64,000 nt of DNA from Alcaligenaceae bacterium (GTDB lineage: Bacteria > Pseudomonadota > Gammaproteobacteria > Burkholderiales > Burkholderiaceae_B). The position numbers were made by a program, and so were the translations under genes. The notes under the pieces are model-generated. The model was not told the origin of the DNA, ran no database searches, and saw only the letters and a list, made by a program, of their open reading frames with translations. The stretch spans positions 62,001 to 126,000 of the forward strand of contig JACCEO010000009.1 in NCBI GenBank assembly GCA_013416485.1, written 5' to 3'. Shown here in pieces: positions 45,242-54,902 of this stretch (positions within the stretch are counted from its first letter, which is position 1; the number at the start of each line of letters is the position of its first letter).

Positions 45242-46171
45242 ATGGAATCTAACTCTCGTCGCTCCTTCCTTACGGGTCGCCGGCCGGCGAAAACGCCGTG
45301 GGATGCATTTTGCCAGCGCTTACAGCGTGCGGTTGCGGGTGATTTTTTCGAGTTTGAGTCCCATGCAGGACAAGCCCCTGGGGCACAGTTGGTGCCCAAG
45401 CAGATTACCGATGTGCATCATGCCAGGGAGTTGTGTGTCGAATATGGTGTGGCTTTGGCCTTGGATGGCATCGCATTTGCGGCACCTATTACAGATAGGC
45501 CGGTGCTATGGTTGAACCCTGGCGATGCTTTGGGCGGTTGCGAGCGTTTGGAACCGGGCAGCAGCAAATGGTTTGTGCAGCCTGGTTGCCTGCTGGGTGA
45601 TCTGGCCGAAGCCGGGTTTACTCAGTTTGCCAATTTGCCTTATCACATCACTGTAGCGGCATGGTTGGCTGATCGCAGTTTATGTGATTGGGCGCCAGGT
45701 CAGGTTAGCTTATCCGGGGTAGAGCACATATCGTTGTTATTGGCCGATGGTAATCGTGCCAGCCTGGGGCCGTTTGGTGAGCATAATCAAAAGCCATTAA
45801 GCGGTGTGCGCATGCAGCAATTGGTACCGGCATTGTTTCAATTGGCCAATAGTGCCGATGCCCAGGCTTGCATCGCGGCCGAGCGCTGGCCATGCAAGTT
45901 CCGTCTGGATGCTTTGCTGCCTAAGCAGGGGCACTCGCCGAATCTTGCCCAACTGTTAGTGGGGCACGGCGGCGAGCTGGGTTGGATAGAATGGTTAGTG
46001 ATGGATCAAAACCTAGCGCAACCTCACGAAGAACGGCCGTATTACCAGCGCTATTCGCCCACCAGAACCAGAAACGATGAGTTAGAGCCGCAAGCGACGC
46101 GCTTGGACCTAGCGATCAAGACATTGTTTGATGCGACTGGGTTATTCCCTACGCAAGGACAAGAGTTGTAG
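45242..46171 (+). CDS. FAD-binding-like protein of unknown function
   Basis: A 309-residue protein starting RRSFLTGRRPAKTPWDAF, which looks like a twin-arginine stub without a clear hydrophobic stretch after it. The centre has the order of a PCMH-type FAD-binding domain: VHHARELCVEYGVALALDG, LWLNPGDALGGCERLEPGSS, VQPGCLLGDLAEAGF and SGVEHISLLLADG. The usual glycine-rich GLS/GGNIA loop is weak, and the protein ends without a C-terminal oxidase domain. AAGGA precedes ATG 45242. It resembles proteins seen in Bordetella and relatives. Function unknown; it may be a degenerate or specialised flavoprotein. Confidence 0.7.
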   Translation: MESNSRRSFLTGRRPAKTPWDAFCQRLQRAVAGDFFEFESHAGQAPGAQLVPKQITDVHHARELCVEYGVALALDGIAFAAPITDRPVLWLNPGDALGGCERLEPGSSKWFVQPGCLLGDLAEAGFTQFANLPYHITVAAWLADRSLCDWAPGQVSLSGVEHISLLLADGNRASLGPFGEHNQKPLSGVRMQQLVPALFQLANSADAQACIAAERWPCKFRLDALLPKQGHSPNLAQLLVGHGGELGWIEWLVMDQNLAQPHEERPYYQRYSPTRTRNDELEPQATRLDLAIKTLFDATGLFPTQGQEL

Positions 46172-46279
46172 GTGGTGATCGACCTGAAATTTTTGGGTTA
46201 CCCCTTGTCTGCGCTTATGGAAGGGATAGAATGATTACGTATACTGCCTAACACTGTCCCGCATGAAAAGGCCTATCTA

Positions 46280-47533
46280 TTGCCAATACGCCACGCCCTC
46301 TTGGCTAACGCTTCTGGTTCTGGCAAGAATAAATCCAAAGGGTGTCCGCATCCTGTTGGTCTAGTGCTTATGGGCGGTGGTGCTAGAGCAGCGTACCAGG
46401 TAGGAGTGCTGTCAGGTATTTATGAAATACTCGACAACGAAGGTCAATCTGATTTTTGTAGCCCATTTCATATCATTTGTGGGTCATCGGCGGGGGCTAT
46501 AAACGCCGCTTCTTTAGCCTGTCATGCACACGAACCGCGACTGGGCATCGATAAATTAAGTCAACTGTGGTCCAGCCTGGAAACTGGCATGGTCTATCAC
46601 GCGGATGCAGCTAGGTTGCTGCATACCGGTTTTCGCTGGTTGGCGATGCTGGCGGCAGGGTGGTTTATGCCCGACTTGCGTAATCGCCAACCGCGTTCTT
46701 TATTGAACAATGAGCCGTTAGGTAAGTTGCTGTGCAGGGCGCTAAATTTCGAGCAGCTGAAACATAACTTGTCTAATGGCAAACTGGATGCACTAGCAAT
46801 TACAGCGACGGCCTACAACACAGGCGAACACCTGACCTTTTACCAATCAGACGTCACTACCATCAAGCCCTGGCAGCGTTCTTTACGCCAGGCCGTTCCA
46901 TGTTCTATAGGAGTTGATCACTTATTGGCGTCTAGCTCCATACCTTTTGTTTTTCCTGCGCAAGCCATGCTAATACGTGGAAAAACAGAATGGTGCGGTG
47001 ATGGTTCCATGCGACAGTTGGCTCCTATTAGTCCTGCGATTCATTTAGGGGCTGAGAAAGTCTTTGTGATTGGGACAGGGTATAAAGACGATACCCACCC
47101 AGAAGAGCGAAAAATAGACCCTAATTACCCGACATTGGCTCAAATTGGTGGGCATGCCTTATCAAATATTTTCCTGGATAGTTTATCCATGGACATAGAG
47201 CGAATGGAGGTAATTAATACTTTGCTTGCACAACTGCCTGCTAATGGATTAAAAAGCCAGTCATTAAGGCCGGTTAGCATTTTTTCAATTACACCCAGTC
47301 AGTCTCTGGATAAACTTGCGCTGGAACACTTTAATCACATACCGGCAGCGGCCCGATCTTTATTCCGCGTGTTGGGTGTATCATCGCGCTCCCGTCCAGG
47401 GGCTGGTGGTGCATTGATTTCTTATTTGTTGTTCGAGGCCAGTTTTACCCAGGAATTAATACGACTGGGACGGGCCGACAGCTTCAGTCGTATCAACGAA
47501 GTAAAAGCATTTTTTTTGGAGACATCCGAATGA
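46280..47533 (+). CDS. patatin-like phospholipase
   Basis: A 417-residue serine hydrolase of the patatin family. It has the oxyanion motif MGGGARAAYQVG (from residue 31), the nucleophile in CGSSAG (Ser70), and the second dyad residue in CGDGSM (Asp241). A C-terminal region of about 120 residues includes FNHIPAAARSLFRVLG. No signal peptide is evident. The start is taken as TTG 46280, which has only a weak ribosome-binding site; I see no in-frame ATG that keeps the GGGARA motif. The last bases overlap the barstar gene (ATGA). The lipid substrate is unknown. Confidence 0.88.
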   Translation: MPIRHALLANASGSGKNKSKGCPHPVGLVLMGGGARAAYQVGVLSGIYEILDNEGQSDFCSPFHIICGSSAGAINAASLACHAHEPRLGIDKLSQLWSSLETGMVYHADAARLLHTGFRWLAMLAAGWFMPDLRNRQPRSLLNNEPLGKLLCRALNFEQLKHNLSNGKLDALAITATAYNTGEHLTFYQSDVTTIKPWQRSLRQAVPCSIGVDHLLASSSIPFVFPAQAMLIRGKTEWCGDGSMRQLAPISPAIHLGAEKVFVIGTGYKDDTHPEERKIDPNYPTLAQIGGHALSNIFLDSLSMDIERMEVINTLLAQLPANGLKSQSLRPVSIFSITPSQSLDKLALEHFNHIPAAARSLFRVLGVSSRSRPGAGGALISYLLFEASFTQELIRLGRADSFSRINEVKAFFLETSE

Positions 47534-47979
47534 GTTCAGCACAGTCTTTTCAAGACCAGTTACAAAAAGGCGGTCTGATCGATGTTCCTGCCAATGCACG
47601 TGACGATGTCATTGCCGCAGCAACAGCCTCTGGCTTGACCGCGTTCAAGGTTGAGTGTGATCGCGCAAGAAGTCGCTCGGCTGTATTGCGTGCCGTCGTC
47701 AAGGCCGTGGATTTCCCCGAGTTTTTTGGTGGCAATCTGGACGCACTGTATGACTGCTTATGCGATACCGTCATGGATCAGAAGACTGGGGTGTATATGT
47801 GGTTCGAGAAACTGCATTCTGGCGACCCCGCTCTGGAAGCCGATTCAGCGGCCATTATTGCCCTGTGTAATGACACGGTAGACTTTGCAGCCAATAATGG
47901 ACGGGTGTTTGCCTACACCGTTATACATGCGGGCAAGCATCCTGACCCGGTGATTGAAGAGCCACCTCAGGAAGACTAA
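47530..47979 (+). CDS. barstar-family ribonuclease inhibitor
   Basis: A 149-residue protein with a barstar fold (about residues 35-125): FKVECDRARSRSAVLRAVV, then DFPEFFGGNLDALYDCLCD, the hallmark of the family, then a Trp-Phe pair. Barstar blocks barnase-type RNases by direct binding. It overlaps the patatin gene in ATGA, so both are probably made together. No barnase-like RNase is in the window, so the target may be elsewhere or be something other than an RNase. The N-terminal 30 residues and the acidic C-terminus are extra to classic barstar (about 90 residues). Confidence 0.88.
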   Translation: MSSAQSFQDQLQKGGLIDVPANARDDVIAAATASGLTAFKVECDRARSRSAVLRAVVKAVDFPEFFGGNLDALYDCLCDTVMDQKTGVYMWFEKLHSGDPALEADSAAIIALCNDTVDFAANNGRVFAYTVIHAGKHPDPVIEEPPQED

Positions 47980-47988
47980 AGCGTAAAG

Positions 47989-48726
47989 TTAATTCCAGGC
48001 ACGTAGGGCACTAATTGCTGAAATCAGTGCCAGTCCAGCGGTTTCGGTGCGTAGCACTCTAGGGCCAAACTGGACGTGTGTTAGCTTGTGTTGCTTGGTC
48101 AGCGCTAATTCGTCGTCAGACCAGCCGCCTTCTGGCCCCACCAGTATGGATAGCGCATCGGGTTGTTGGGTAGTTAGTGCCTGGGCCAATGTTGTGGCGC
48201 TTTCAGGGTGACATAGCAAGCGAACATGGTCAGTATCTACTGGAGTTTCCAGCCAGGTTTGCAAGCTGCAAGGGGCGCTGATTTGCATAATTCGGTTGCG
48301 TCCACATTGTTCACTGGCGGCTTGTGCAATACGCTGCCAATGCAATAGCCTTTTTTGCAGGCGCTCGCCGCTAAGCTGAAGTACGCTGCGTCGGGCAGCA
48401 ATGGGCACGACGTGGCTGGCACCCAGTTCTGTGGCCTTTTCTATAATCCAGTCCATTTTGTCACCCGAGGCAATACCTTGCACCAAGGTAATGTGGCCGG
48501 GTAGTTCGGCCTCTATGGGCATGTGCTCTGCGGTGATGGCGCTGCCTTGTTTCCCTTCTATGACTAGGCGCGCAGGGTATTCACCCCCCAGGCCGTCAAA
48601 CAGCACAATAGGACTGTCTGGTTTCAGGCGTAGCACCCGGATAGCGTGGTGTGCCAGTTCGGTGGGTAAAGTGATAACGCTGTGAGCAGCAAGCGGGGTA
48701 GAGCAATAGAATCGGGGCGTGGCCAT
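47989..48726 (-). CDS. rsmE: 16S rRNA m3U1498 methyltransferase
   Basis: RsmE methylates U1498 of 16S rRNA with SAM. The 245-residue protein is a SPOUT-class enzyme with an N-terminal PUA-like domain, QGIASGDKMDWIIEKATELG, VGPEGGWSDDE and the knot motif FGPRVLRTETA. It is tail to tail with the barstar gene and divergent from tkt. Confidence 0.96.
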   Translation of the reverse strand: MATPRFYCSTPLAAHSVITLPTELAHHAIRVLRLKPDSPIVLFDGLGGEYPARLVIEGKQGSAITAEHMPIEAELPGHITLVQGIASGDKMDWIIEKATELGASHVVPIAARRSVLQLSGERLQKRLLHWQRIAQAASEQCGRNRIMQISAPCSLQTWLETPVDTDHVRLLCHPESATTLAQALTTQQPDALSILVGPEGGWSDDELALTKQHKLTHVQFGPRVLRTETAGLALISAISALRAWN

Positions 48727-48898
48727 AAAAGGAATTTACCGACAAAATGGAAATTGAGAGATAGGCAGCGTAAGGTGAAAATGATAGCGCATGGGCTTAC
48801 GTGGTACTGCAGTGTACAAGTGTTAAAATCAACAGCTTTACAAACTTGAATGAAAAAGGTTGGGCATTTATTGCTCTGGCCTTCTTACAATACGCCCT

Positions 48899-50944
48899 AT
48901 GAGCCCTACGCCTGCCTTCGATCCGTCCATGGCCACCGCTATTCGCGCTTTGTCTATGGATGCCGTTCAACAAGCTAATTCGGGCCATCCCGGTGCCCCT
49001 ATGGGCATGGCCGATATCGCGCAAGCCTTATGGGGCCGTCATTTGCGCCATAATCCTGCTGACCCTGCTTGGGCCAACCGTGACCGTTTCATACTGTCCA
49101 ACGGGCATGGCTCTATGCTGATTTACGCCTTGCTGCATCTGACTGGCTACGATCTACCTATGGAAGAACTTAAAAACTTCCGCCAATTGCACTCACGTAC
49201 CCCAGGCCACCCCGAAGTGGGTTATACCGCTGGCGTTGAAACTACCACTGGCCCATTGGGTCAAGGTTTGGCCAATGCCGTAGGCATGGCACTAGCCGAA
49301 GCCTTGTTAGCCCAAGAATTTAACAAGCCTGGCCATAATGTGGTCGATCATCACACCTATGCGTTTGTGGGTGATGGTTGCCTGATGGAAGGCATATCGC
49401 ACGAAGTGTGCTCATTAGCGGGTACGCTTAAGCTGTCCAAACTCATCGTGTTTTATGATGACAACGGTATCTCGATTGATGGCCGTGTTGAACACTGGTT
49501 TGCAGACAATACCCCAGAACGTTTCGAAAGCTATGGCTGGAATGTCATACGCAACGTAGATGGCCACGATGTTGCCGCAGTGGATGCCGCCACTGCCCAG
49601 GCTAAACTCGCCGCAGCCCAGGGGTTAGGTCCCACATTAATCTGTTGCCGTACTGTCATAGGCAAGGGCTGTGCAACTGCATCGGGTACTGAAAAAGTCC
49701 ACGGTGCGCCATTGGGTGCCCAGGAAATTGCCGCGACTCGTGCTGCATTGAACTGGCCTCATGCGCCGTTTGTTGTTCCCGATAGTGTCTATGCATTGTG
49801 GGATGCACGCCAACAAGGCGCTGCACAGCAAGCTGAATGGCAAGTCCAGTTTGATGCCTATACCCAAGCTTGGCCCCAGTTGGCTGCCGAATTGCAGCGC
49901 CGTATGGTGGGCGAATTGCCGGCCGACTTTGCCCAGCAAGCCAATGCATTTATTCAGGCGACTCAGGATCAGGCGGAAACCATCGCTAGCCGTAAGGCAT
50001 CTCAGTTGGCCATTACCGCGTTTGCCGACGTCTTGCCTGAATTTTTGGGTGGCTCGGCTGACCTTACCGGTTCCAACTTTACCGACTGGAAAGGTGTAAC
50101 GCCAGTACGTGCTGGTCAAGACCACCTGCAGGCCGGCCGTCATATCAACTACGGTGTACGCGAATTCGGCATGGCAGCCATTATGAATGGTATGGCACTG
50201 CATGGTGGCTACCTGCCTTTTGGCGGCACCTTCCTGACCTTTTCCGACTATTCCCGCAACGCCATACGCATGGCTGCGCTAATGAAGCAGCGCGTAGTGC
50301 ATGTGTTCACCCACGACTCTATTGGTTTGGGCGAAGATGGCCCTACCCACCAGTCCGTTGAGCACGCTGCCAGTTTGCGCCTTATTCCGAATTTACACGT
50401 ATGGCGCCCTTGTGACACCACAGAAACCGCGGTGGCTTGGGTAGAGTCCATTTCACGTCCAGCCAGCTTGGGTATGAACGTGCAAGACGGTGGCCCCAGT
50501 GCATTACTGTTGTCGCGCCAGAACCTACCCTTTGTGCCACGTGATGCCGCTACCGTCAACGCTATTAAGCGTGGTGGTTATGTATTAAGTGATGCCAATC
50601 AACCTAAGGCCATTGTGATGGCGACCGGCTCGGAAGTGGGCTTGGCCTTGCAGGCTCAGGAACAATTGGCCAAAGATGGCGTTGCTGTACGTGTGGTTTC
50701 TATGCCTTGTACCAACATATTCGATGCCCAAGACTCTCAGTGGCGTGATTCAGTACTGCCTAAAGGCTTGCCACGTGTGGCCATCGAAGCAGGTGTCACG
50801 TCAGGTTGGTACAAATACGTAGGTCTGGACGGTGCTGTCATAGGTCTGGATACCTATGGTGAATCTGCTCCCGCTGGTGTGTTGTTTGAACATTTTGGCT
50901 TAACTGCAGAACGCGTGGTCGCGGCGGTTAAGCAGCTTATATAA
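48899..50944 (+). CDS. tkt: transketolase
   Basis: Transketolase moves two-carbon units between sugar phosphates in the pentose phosphate and related pathways with thiamine diphosphate. The protein of about 681 residues has [14 protein letters not shown], the ThDP motif [13 protein letters not shown] plus DDNGISIDG, and the pyrimidine-domain [16 protein letters not shown] 48899 gives the family N-terminus. No ribosome-binding site precedes it, and a TACAAT lies seven bases upstream. It leads tkt-gap-pgk. Ile codons are often ATA. Confidence 0.96.
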   Translation: MSPTPAFDPSMATAIRALSMDAVQQANSGHPGAPMGMADIAQALWGRHLRHNPADPAWANRDRFILSNGHGSMLIYALLHLTGYDLPMEELKNFRQLHSRTPGHPEVGYTAGVETTTGPLGQGLANAVGMALAEALLAQEFNKPGHNVVDHHTYAFVGDGCLMEGISHEVCSLAGTLKLSKLIVFYDDNGISIDGRVEHWFADNTPERFESYGWNVIRNVDGHDVAAVDAATAQAKLAAAQGLGPTLICCRTVIGKGCATASGTEKVHGAPLGAQEIAATRAALNWPHAPFVVPDSVYALWDARQQGAAQQAEWQVQFDAYTQAWPQLAAELQRRMVGELPADFAQQANAFIQATQDQAETIASRKASQLAITAFADVLPEFLGGSADLTGSNFTDWKGVTPVRAGQDHLQAGRHINYGVREFGMAAIMNGMALHGGYLPFGGTFLTFSDYSRNAIRMAALMKQRVVHVFTHDSIGLGEDGPTHQSVEHAASLRLIPNLHVWRPCDTTETAVAWVESISRPASLGMNVQDGGPSALLLSRQNLPFVPRDAATVNAIKRGGYVLSDANQPKAIVMATGSEVGLALQAQEQLAKDGVAVRVVSMPCTNIFDAQDSQWRDSVLPKGLPRVAIEAGVTSGWYKYVGLDGAVIGLDTYGESAPAGVLFEHFGLTAERVVAAVKQLI

Positions 50945-50954
50945 GGAATCCATC

Positions 50955-51968
50955 ATGACTATTCGCGTAGCAATTAATGGCTATGGTCGTATCGGACGCA
51001 ATGTACTGCGGGCTCATTACGAAGGCGGTAAACAGCACGATATCGAAATCGTAGCGATTAACGCGATGGGCAAAGCCGATATCAATGCCTTGTTAACTCG
51101 CTTTGATAGCGCTCATGGCCGATTCCCTGGCACCGTTACCTTGGAAGATGACTACTTGGTAGTCAATGGGGATCGTATACGCTTGTTCAGCACCCGTAAT
51201 CCTCTGGAATTGCCTTGGGCTGACTTGGGCATAGATCTGGTCATGGAGTGTACTGGTGCGTTCAATAGCAAAGAAAAAGCCAGCATACACTTGCAGGCGG
51301 GCGCTAAAAAGGTATTGTTGTCCGCACCGGGTGGCAACGATGTAGACGCTACTGTTGTCTATGGCGTCAATCACGATGTCATCAAGGCGGAACACACCGT
51401 TATTTCCAATGCGTCTTGCACCACCAATTGCCTAGCGCCTTTGGTCAAGCCATTGCACCAGGAAATTGGTTTGGTGAATGGCTTGATGACAACCGTTCAT
51501 GCCTACACCAACGACCAGGTTCTTACTGATGTCTATCACACAGACCCGCGCCGTGCCCGTTCGGCTACACAAAGCATTATCCCCACCAAAACCGGTGCAG
51601 CGGCCGCTATGGGCTTGGTGATGCCAGAACTGGCAGGCAGGCTGGATGGCTATTCTGTACGTGTGCCTACCATTAACGTATCTATGGTGGATCTAAGCTT
51701 TGTGGCAGCGCGCGACACCAGCGTTGAAGAAGTCAACAGTGTGCTGAAAGCAGCTGCCGACCAGGGGCCTTTGAAAGGCATACTGGACTACAGCATAGAG
51801 CCCTTAGTATCCATAGACTACAACCATACTACCGCGTCCAGTACGGTAGATGCGACACTTACCAAAGTGTCAGGTTCTTTGGTTAAGGTAGCAGCGTGGT
51901 ATGACAACGAGTGGGGCTTTTCTTGCCGCATGTTGGATACCACAGTTGCCATGATGTCGGCCAAATAA
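50955..51968 (+). CDS. gap: glyceraldehyde-3-phosphate dehydrogenase, with unusual cofactor-site residue
   Basis: GAPDH interconverts glyceraldehyde 3-phosphate and 1,3-bisphosphoglycerate. The 337-residue protein has [12 protein letters not shown], the catalytic Cys155 in [12 protein letters not shown], and [12 protein letters not shown]. At the end of the second beta strand it reads [10 protein letters not shown]: Ala37 replaces the Asp that in NAD-specific enzymes binds the adenosine ribose. B. subtilis GapB, which uses NADP, also has Ala there. This enzyme may accept NADP and may run in the gluconeogenic direction; that is inference. It starts 11 bases after tkt. Confidence 0.96.
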   Translation: MTIRVAINGYGRIGRNVLRAHYEGGKQHDIEIVAINAMGKADINALLTRFDSAHGRFPGTVTLEDDYLVVNGDRIRLFSTRNPLELPWADLGIDLVMECTGAFNSKEKASIHLQAGAKKVLLSAPGGNDVDATVVYGVNHDVIKAEHTVISNASCTTNCLAPLVKPLHQEIGLVNGLMTTVHAYTNDQVLTDVYHTDPRRARSATQSIIPTKTGAAAAMGLVMPELAGRLDGYSVRVPTINVSMVDLSFVAARDTSVEEVNSVLKAAADQGPLKGILDYSIEPLVSIDYNHTTASSTVDATLTKVSGSLVKVAAWYDNEWGFSCRMLDTTVAMMSAK

Positions 51969-51987
51969 TAGGCGACAAATTATCCAT

Positions 51988-52016
51988 GACAGGGCGGGAA
52001 CAAACCCGCCCTTGTC
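51988..52016 (+). other. G/C-rich hairpin between gap and pgk
   Basis: GGGCGGG-AACAAA-CCCGCCC, extended outward by GACA/TGTC with one bulged base. Only TTG follows rather than a T-run, so it is a weak terminator at best. It could lower transcription into pgk or protect the tkt-gap message. Confidence 0.55.
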
Positions 52017-52057
52017 GTGTCTGCCGCATTGCTTACTCCCTTTCTTGATCAAGCTAC

Positions 52058-53254
52058 ATGCCAACTATAATTAAGACTCTTGCTTCTTTGGCCCAGTCCG
52101 GCGAACTTGCTGGTAAACGGGTCTTTATACGCTCAGACATGAACGTGCCCTTGAATAATGGTGTCATTACCGAGGACACGCGCATACGCGCTTCTGTGCC
52201 TGCTATACGCTTGGCACTAGACGCCGGTGCAGCGGTTATGGTGACATCCCATTTGGGACGCCCAACTGAAGGTCAGGTCACGCCAGCAGATAGCCTGGCT
52301 CCCGTAGCCGCACGTTTGTCGCAGTTGTTGGGCATGCCTGTGCCATTACAAGCCGACTGGGTAGACGGCGTACAGGTGCAGCCTGGCCAGGTGGTCTTGC
52401 TGGAAAACTGTCGTGGCAATGTGGGCGAGAAGCAAAATGACCCCGATCTATCTAAAAAAATGGCTGCCTTGTGCGATGTCTATGTGAATGATGCCTTCGG
52501 GACCGCACATAGGGCACAGGCATCTACCTATGGCATCGCTCAGTTTGCGCCAGTGGCTTGTGCAGGGCCTTTGTTGGAAGCCGAACTGGTCGCCTTGGGT
52601 CGTGCTTTGGAAAATCCACGTCGTCCTATGGTGGCCATCGTTGGTGGTTCCAAGGTGTCCACTAAACTATCCATATTGAAAACCTTGGCAGACAAGGTCG
52701 ATCAGTTGGTAGTAGGCGGCGGCATCGCCAATACCTTTATGCTGGCGGCTGGCTTGCCTATAGGAAAATCCTTAGCTGAGCCGGCTCAGGTAGATCAGGC
52801 ACGTGCCGTCATTGACCTGATGCGCCAACGCGGTGCTGAAGTACCCATACCCACCGATGTCGTTTGTGCTACCGAATTTAGCGCAGATGCCGTTGCAGTG
52901 ACCAAATCAGCCGACCAGGTTGCTGAAAACGATTTGATCCTGGACATAGGTCCAGACACTTCGGAGCACTTGGCCGATATTCTGCGCCAAGCAGGTACTA
53001 TTATTTGGAATGGCCCTGTGGGCGTGTTTGAATTTGACGCCTTTGCTCATGGCACTTGTGTGATATCACAGGCCATTGCCGACTCTGAAGGGTTTTCAAT
53101 TGCAGGCGGTGGCGATACCTTGGCGGCCATTGGTAAATACAAGATCGCTGATAAAGTAGGCTATATCTCGACCGGGGGTGGTGCTTTCCTGGAATTCCTG
53201 GAAGGCAAAACGCTACCCGCCCTAGATATATTACGACAGCGCGCCCAAGGCTAA
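52058..53254 (+). CDS. pgk: phosphoglycerate kinase
   Basis: Pgk transfers phosphate between 1,3-bisphosphoglycerate and ADP. The 398-residue protein has [19 protein letters not shown], the [11 protein letters not shown] segment, [13 protein letters not shown] and the C-terminal GGGDTLAAI. It follows gap after a hairpin and ends three bases before the convergent epimerase-like gene. Confidence 0.97.
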   Translation: MPTIIKTLASLAQSGELAGKRVFIRSDMNVPLNNGVITEDTRIRASVPAIRLALDAGAAVMVTSHLGRPTEGQVTPADSLAPVAARLSQLLGMPVPLQADWVDGVQVQPGQVVLLENCRGNVGEKQNDPDLSKKMAALCDVYVNDAFGTAHRAQASTYGIAQFAPVACAGPLLEAELVALGRALENPRRPMVAIVGGSKVSTKLSILKTLADKVDQLVVGGGIANTFMLAAGLPIGKSLAEPAQVDQARAVIDLMRQRGAEVPIPTDVVCATEFSADAVAVTKSADQVAENDLILDIGPDTSEHLADILRQAGTIIWNGPVGVFEFDAFAHGTCVISQAIADSEGFSIAGGGDTLAAIGKYKIADKVGYISTGGGAFLEFLEGKTLPALDILRQRAQG

Positions 53255-53257
53255 GGC

Positions 53258-54088
53258 CTAGGGCTGGATCAAGGCTTTATAGCCAGCGATGGCGTTTGGC
53301 CATTGCAGCTCAAAGCCGCTGGCGCGCAAGCGGGCATTGCTTAGGCGTTTTCCGAGGTTGGCGTCAGGCGTGCTGCCAAGAGTAGGGGTGGGTGCGCCCA
53401 CCATGCTGGCCAGCTGGGTATAAAGCTGGTCTATAGACCAAGGGTGGTCATCGGTGCCTATGTAGCAAGGCAGTGGGTTGTCCAGGGTTAATAAATGGGC
53501 GCAAGCTCGTGCCGCGTCAGTAATATGAAAGCGATTGGCCCAGGCGGTGGACGTGGTCACATTACCTAGTTGCAAGCGTTCTAGCAGTTGTATGCGGTCA
53601 GGGCCATATAAACCTGACGGTTGCAGGACCACGGCTTTATTGGGTAGGCGGGCATGCAGTGCTTGTTCTGCGGCTAGCAGTATTTGGCCGTTAAATCCTT
53701 GGGGTAGGGCAGGGGTGGTTTCATCTACCCAGTCACTTGATGGGCCATAAACAGCGGTGGACGACACGAATACCCAGCGCTGTAAGGCATCTAAATCCAG
53801 ATGATTCAACAAGGTGTTTAGGCCATCACCAAACAGTGTCTGGTAGTGTTGGGGGCTGCGGCCATCAGGCGCGGCAGCAAACAGCACATGGCTGAAGCGC
53901 TTGGGTAAGTTAGCCAGGCTAGTCGGCCGGCTTAGGTCGGCGCTTAACCACTGTATGGTGCTGTGGTTAGTAGGCGGGTTACGGCGTAGACCCCAGACGC
54001 GAAAGCCTAGTTCCTGCATAATGACGGCGGTACGTTGGGCCAAGTCACCAGCACCCGCCAGTAAAAGTGTTTTATCGTGCATTATCAT
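53258..54088 (-). CDS. NAD(P)-binding epimerase/dehydratase-like protein
   Basis: A 276-residue protein with an N-terminal Rossmann motif (LLAGAGDLAQRTA) and the extended-SDR segment VSSTAVYGPSSDWVDE, where SS-T-Y could be catalytic. The Lys of the usual YxxxK is not obvious: the residues after Tyr are GPSS. This resembles YeeZ-type SDR proteins, which are often annotated as NAD-dependent epimerases without known substrate. It is divergent from mog. Confidence 0.85.
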   Translation of the reverse strand: MIMHDKTLLLAGAGDLAQRTAVIMQELGFRVWGLRRNPPTNHSTIQWLSADLSRPTSLANLPKRFSHVLFAAAPDGRSPQHYQTLFGDGLNTLLNHLDLDALQRWVFVSSTAVYGPSSDWVDETTPALPQGFNGQILLAAEQALHARLPNKAVVLQPSGLYGPDRIQLLERLQLGNVTTSTAWANRFHITDAARACAHLLTLDNPLPCYIGTDDHPWSIDQLYTQLASMVGAPTPTLGSTPDANLGKRLSNARLRASGFELQWPNAIAGYKALIQP

Positions 54089-54165
54089 TGTATGGTCGGC
54101 CTGCTAAGCTGACCATAGTTAAAGGACGTATTGTCCCATGTTTATTTTTATTTAGGAGTCTTGCT

Positions 54166-54786
54166 GTGTCTAAGCGTCTGGTTCGTTCGCATCCCGATGA
54201 ATTACTAGTGGGTTTGTTGTCCATTTCTGACCGCGCTTCTTCCGGAGACTATGTGGATCAAGGCATACCGGCTCTGACGGATTGGTTAACGCGTGCCTTG
54301 GTGCAAGCGCCTCAGTGTGTTAGCCGTGTTATTCCTGACGAAGCAGACCAAATATCGGCAGCGCTAATAGAGCTTAGTGATGAATTGGGTTGTGACCTGA
54401 TCCTGACCACCGGCGGTACAGGGCCATCACGCCGTGATGTCACCCCCGAGGCCACGCTGGCGGTGGCTACCCGCGAAATGCCGGGTTTTGGCGAGCAAAT
54501 GCGTCAAATCAGCTTGAAGTTTGTACCTACGGCCATATTGTCACGCCAGGTAGCGGTAATCCGTGAAACGGCTGACCACGCCACGCTTATTATTAACTTG
54601 CCGGGTCAGCCTCGCGCTATCCAAGAAACCTTGGAAGGTTTGCCAGCCCAGGAAGGCCAGGCCGCTGTACCTGGCATTTTCGCCGCAGTGCCTTACTGTA
54701 TCGATCTGATCGGTGGGCCTTATATCGATACCCATACACATACTGTTGCGTCATTCCGCCCTAAGTCGGCCCGACGTAACCCCTGA
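54166..54786 (+). CDS. mog: molybdopterin adenylyltransferase
   Basis: Mog adenylates molybdopterin before MoeA inserts molybdenum. I place the start at GTG 54166, which has TAGGAG seven bases upstream and gives 206 residues; the frame is open to 54067 but those residues are unlike the family. Motifs are VGLLSISDRASSGDY, the GTP/ATP-loop-like LILTTGGTGPSRRDVTPEA, and LPGQPRAIQE. It complements the moaC-moaD-moaE-moeA operon at 16319-18746. Confidence 0.94.
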   Translation: MSKRLVRSHPDELLVGLLSISDRASSGDYVDQGIPALTDWLTRALVQAPQCVSRVIPDEADQISAALIELSDELGCDLILTTGGTGPSRRDVTPEATLAVATREMPGFGEQMRQISLKFVPTAILSRQVAVIRETADHATLIINLPGQPRAIQETLEGLPAQEGQAAVPGIFAAVPYCIDLIGGPYIDTHTHTVASFRPKSARRNP

Positions 54787-54902
54787 CCTGTTTGTTGATT
54801 TATTAACATTAGGTCGCATCATTCATAGTATTCCGTCAGCAATAATTCTGATTCCATCTTAAAATCAAATATTGTCCGGATTTCATCATTAGGAGATTTT
54901 TC

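Noticed and set aside
49637-50203. A 188-codon minus-strand frame inside tkt
   Set aside because: Antisense shadow of transketolase with no start signal or recognised domain.
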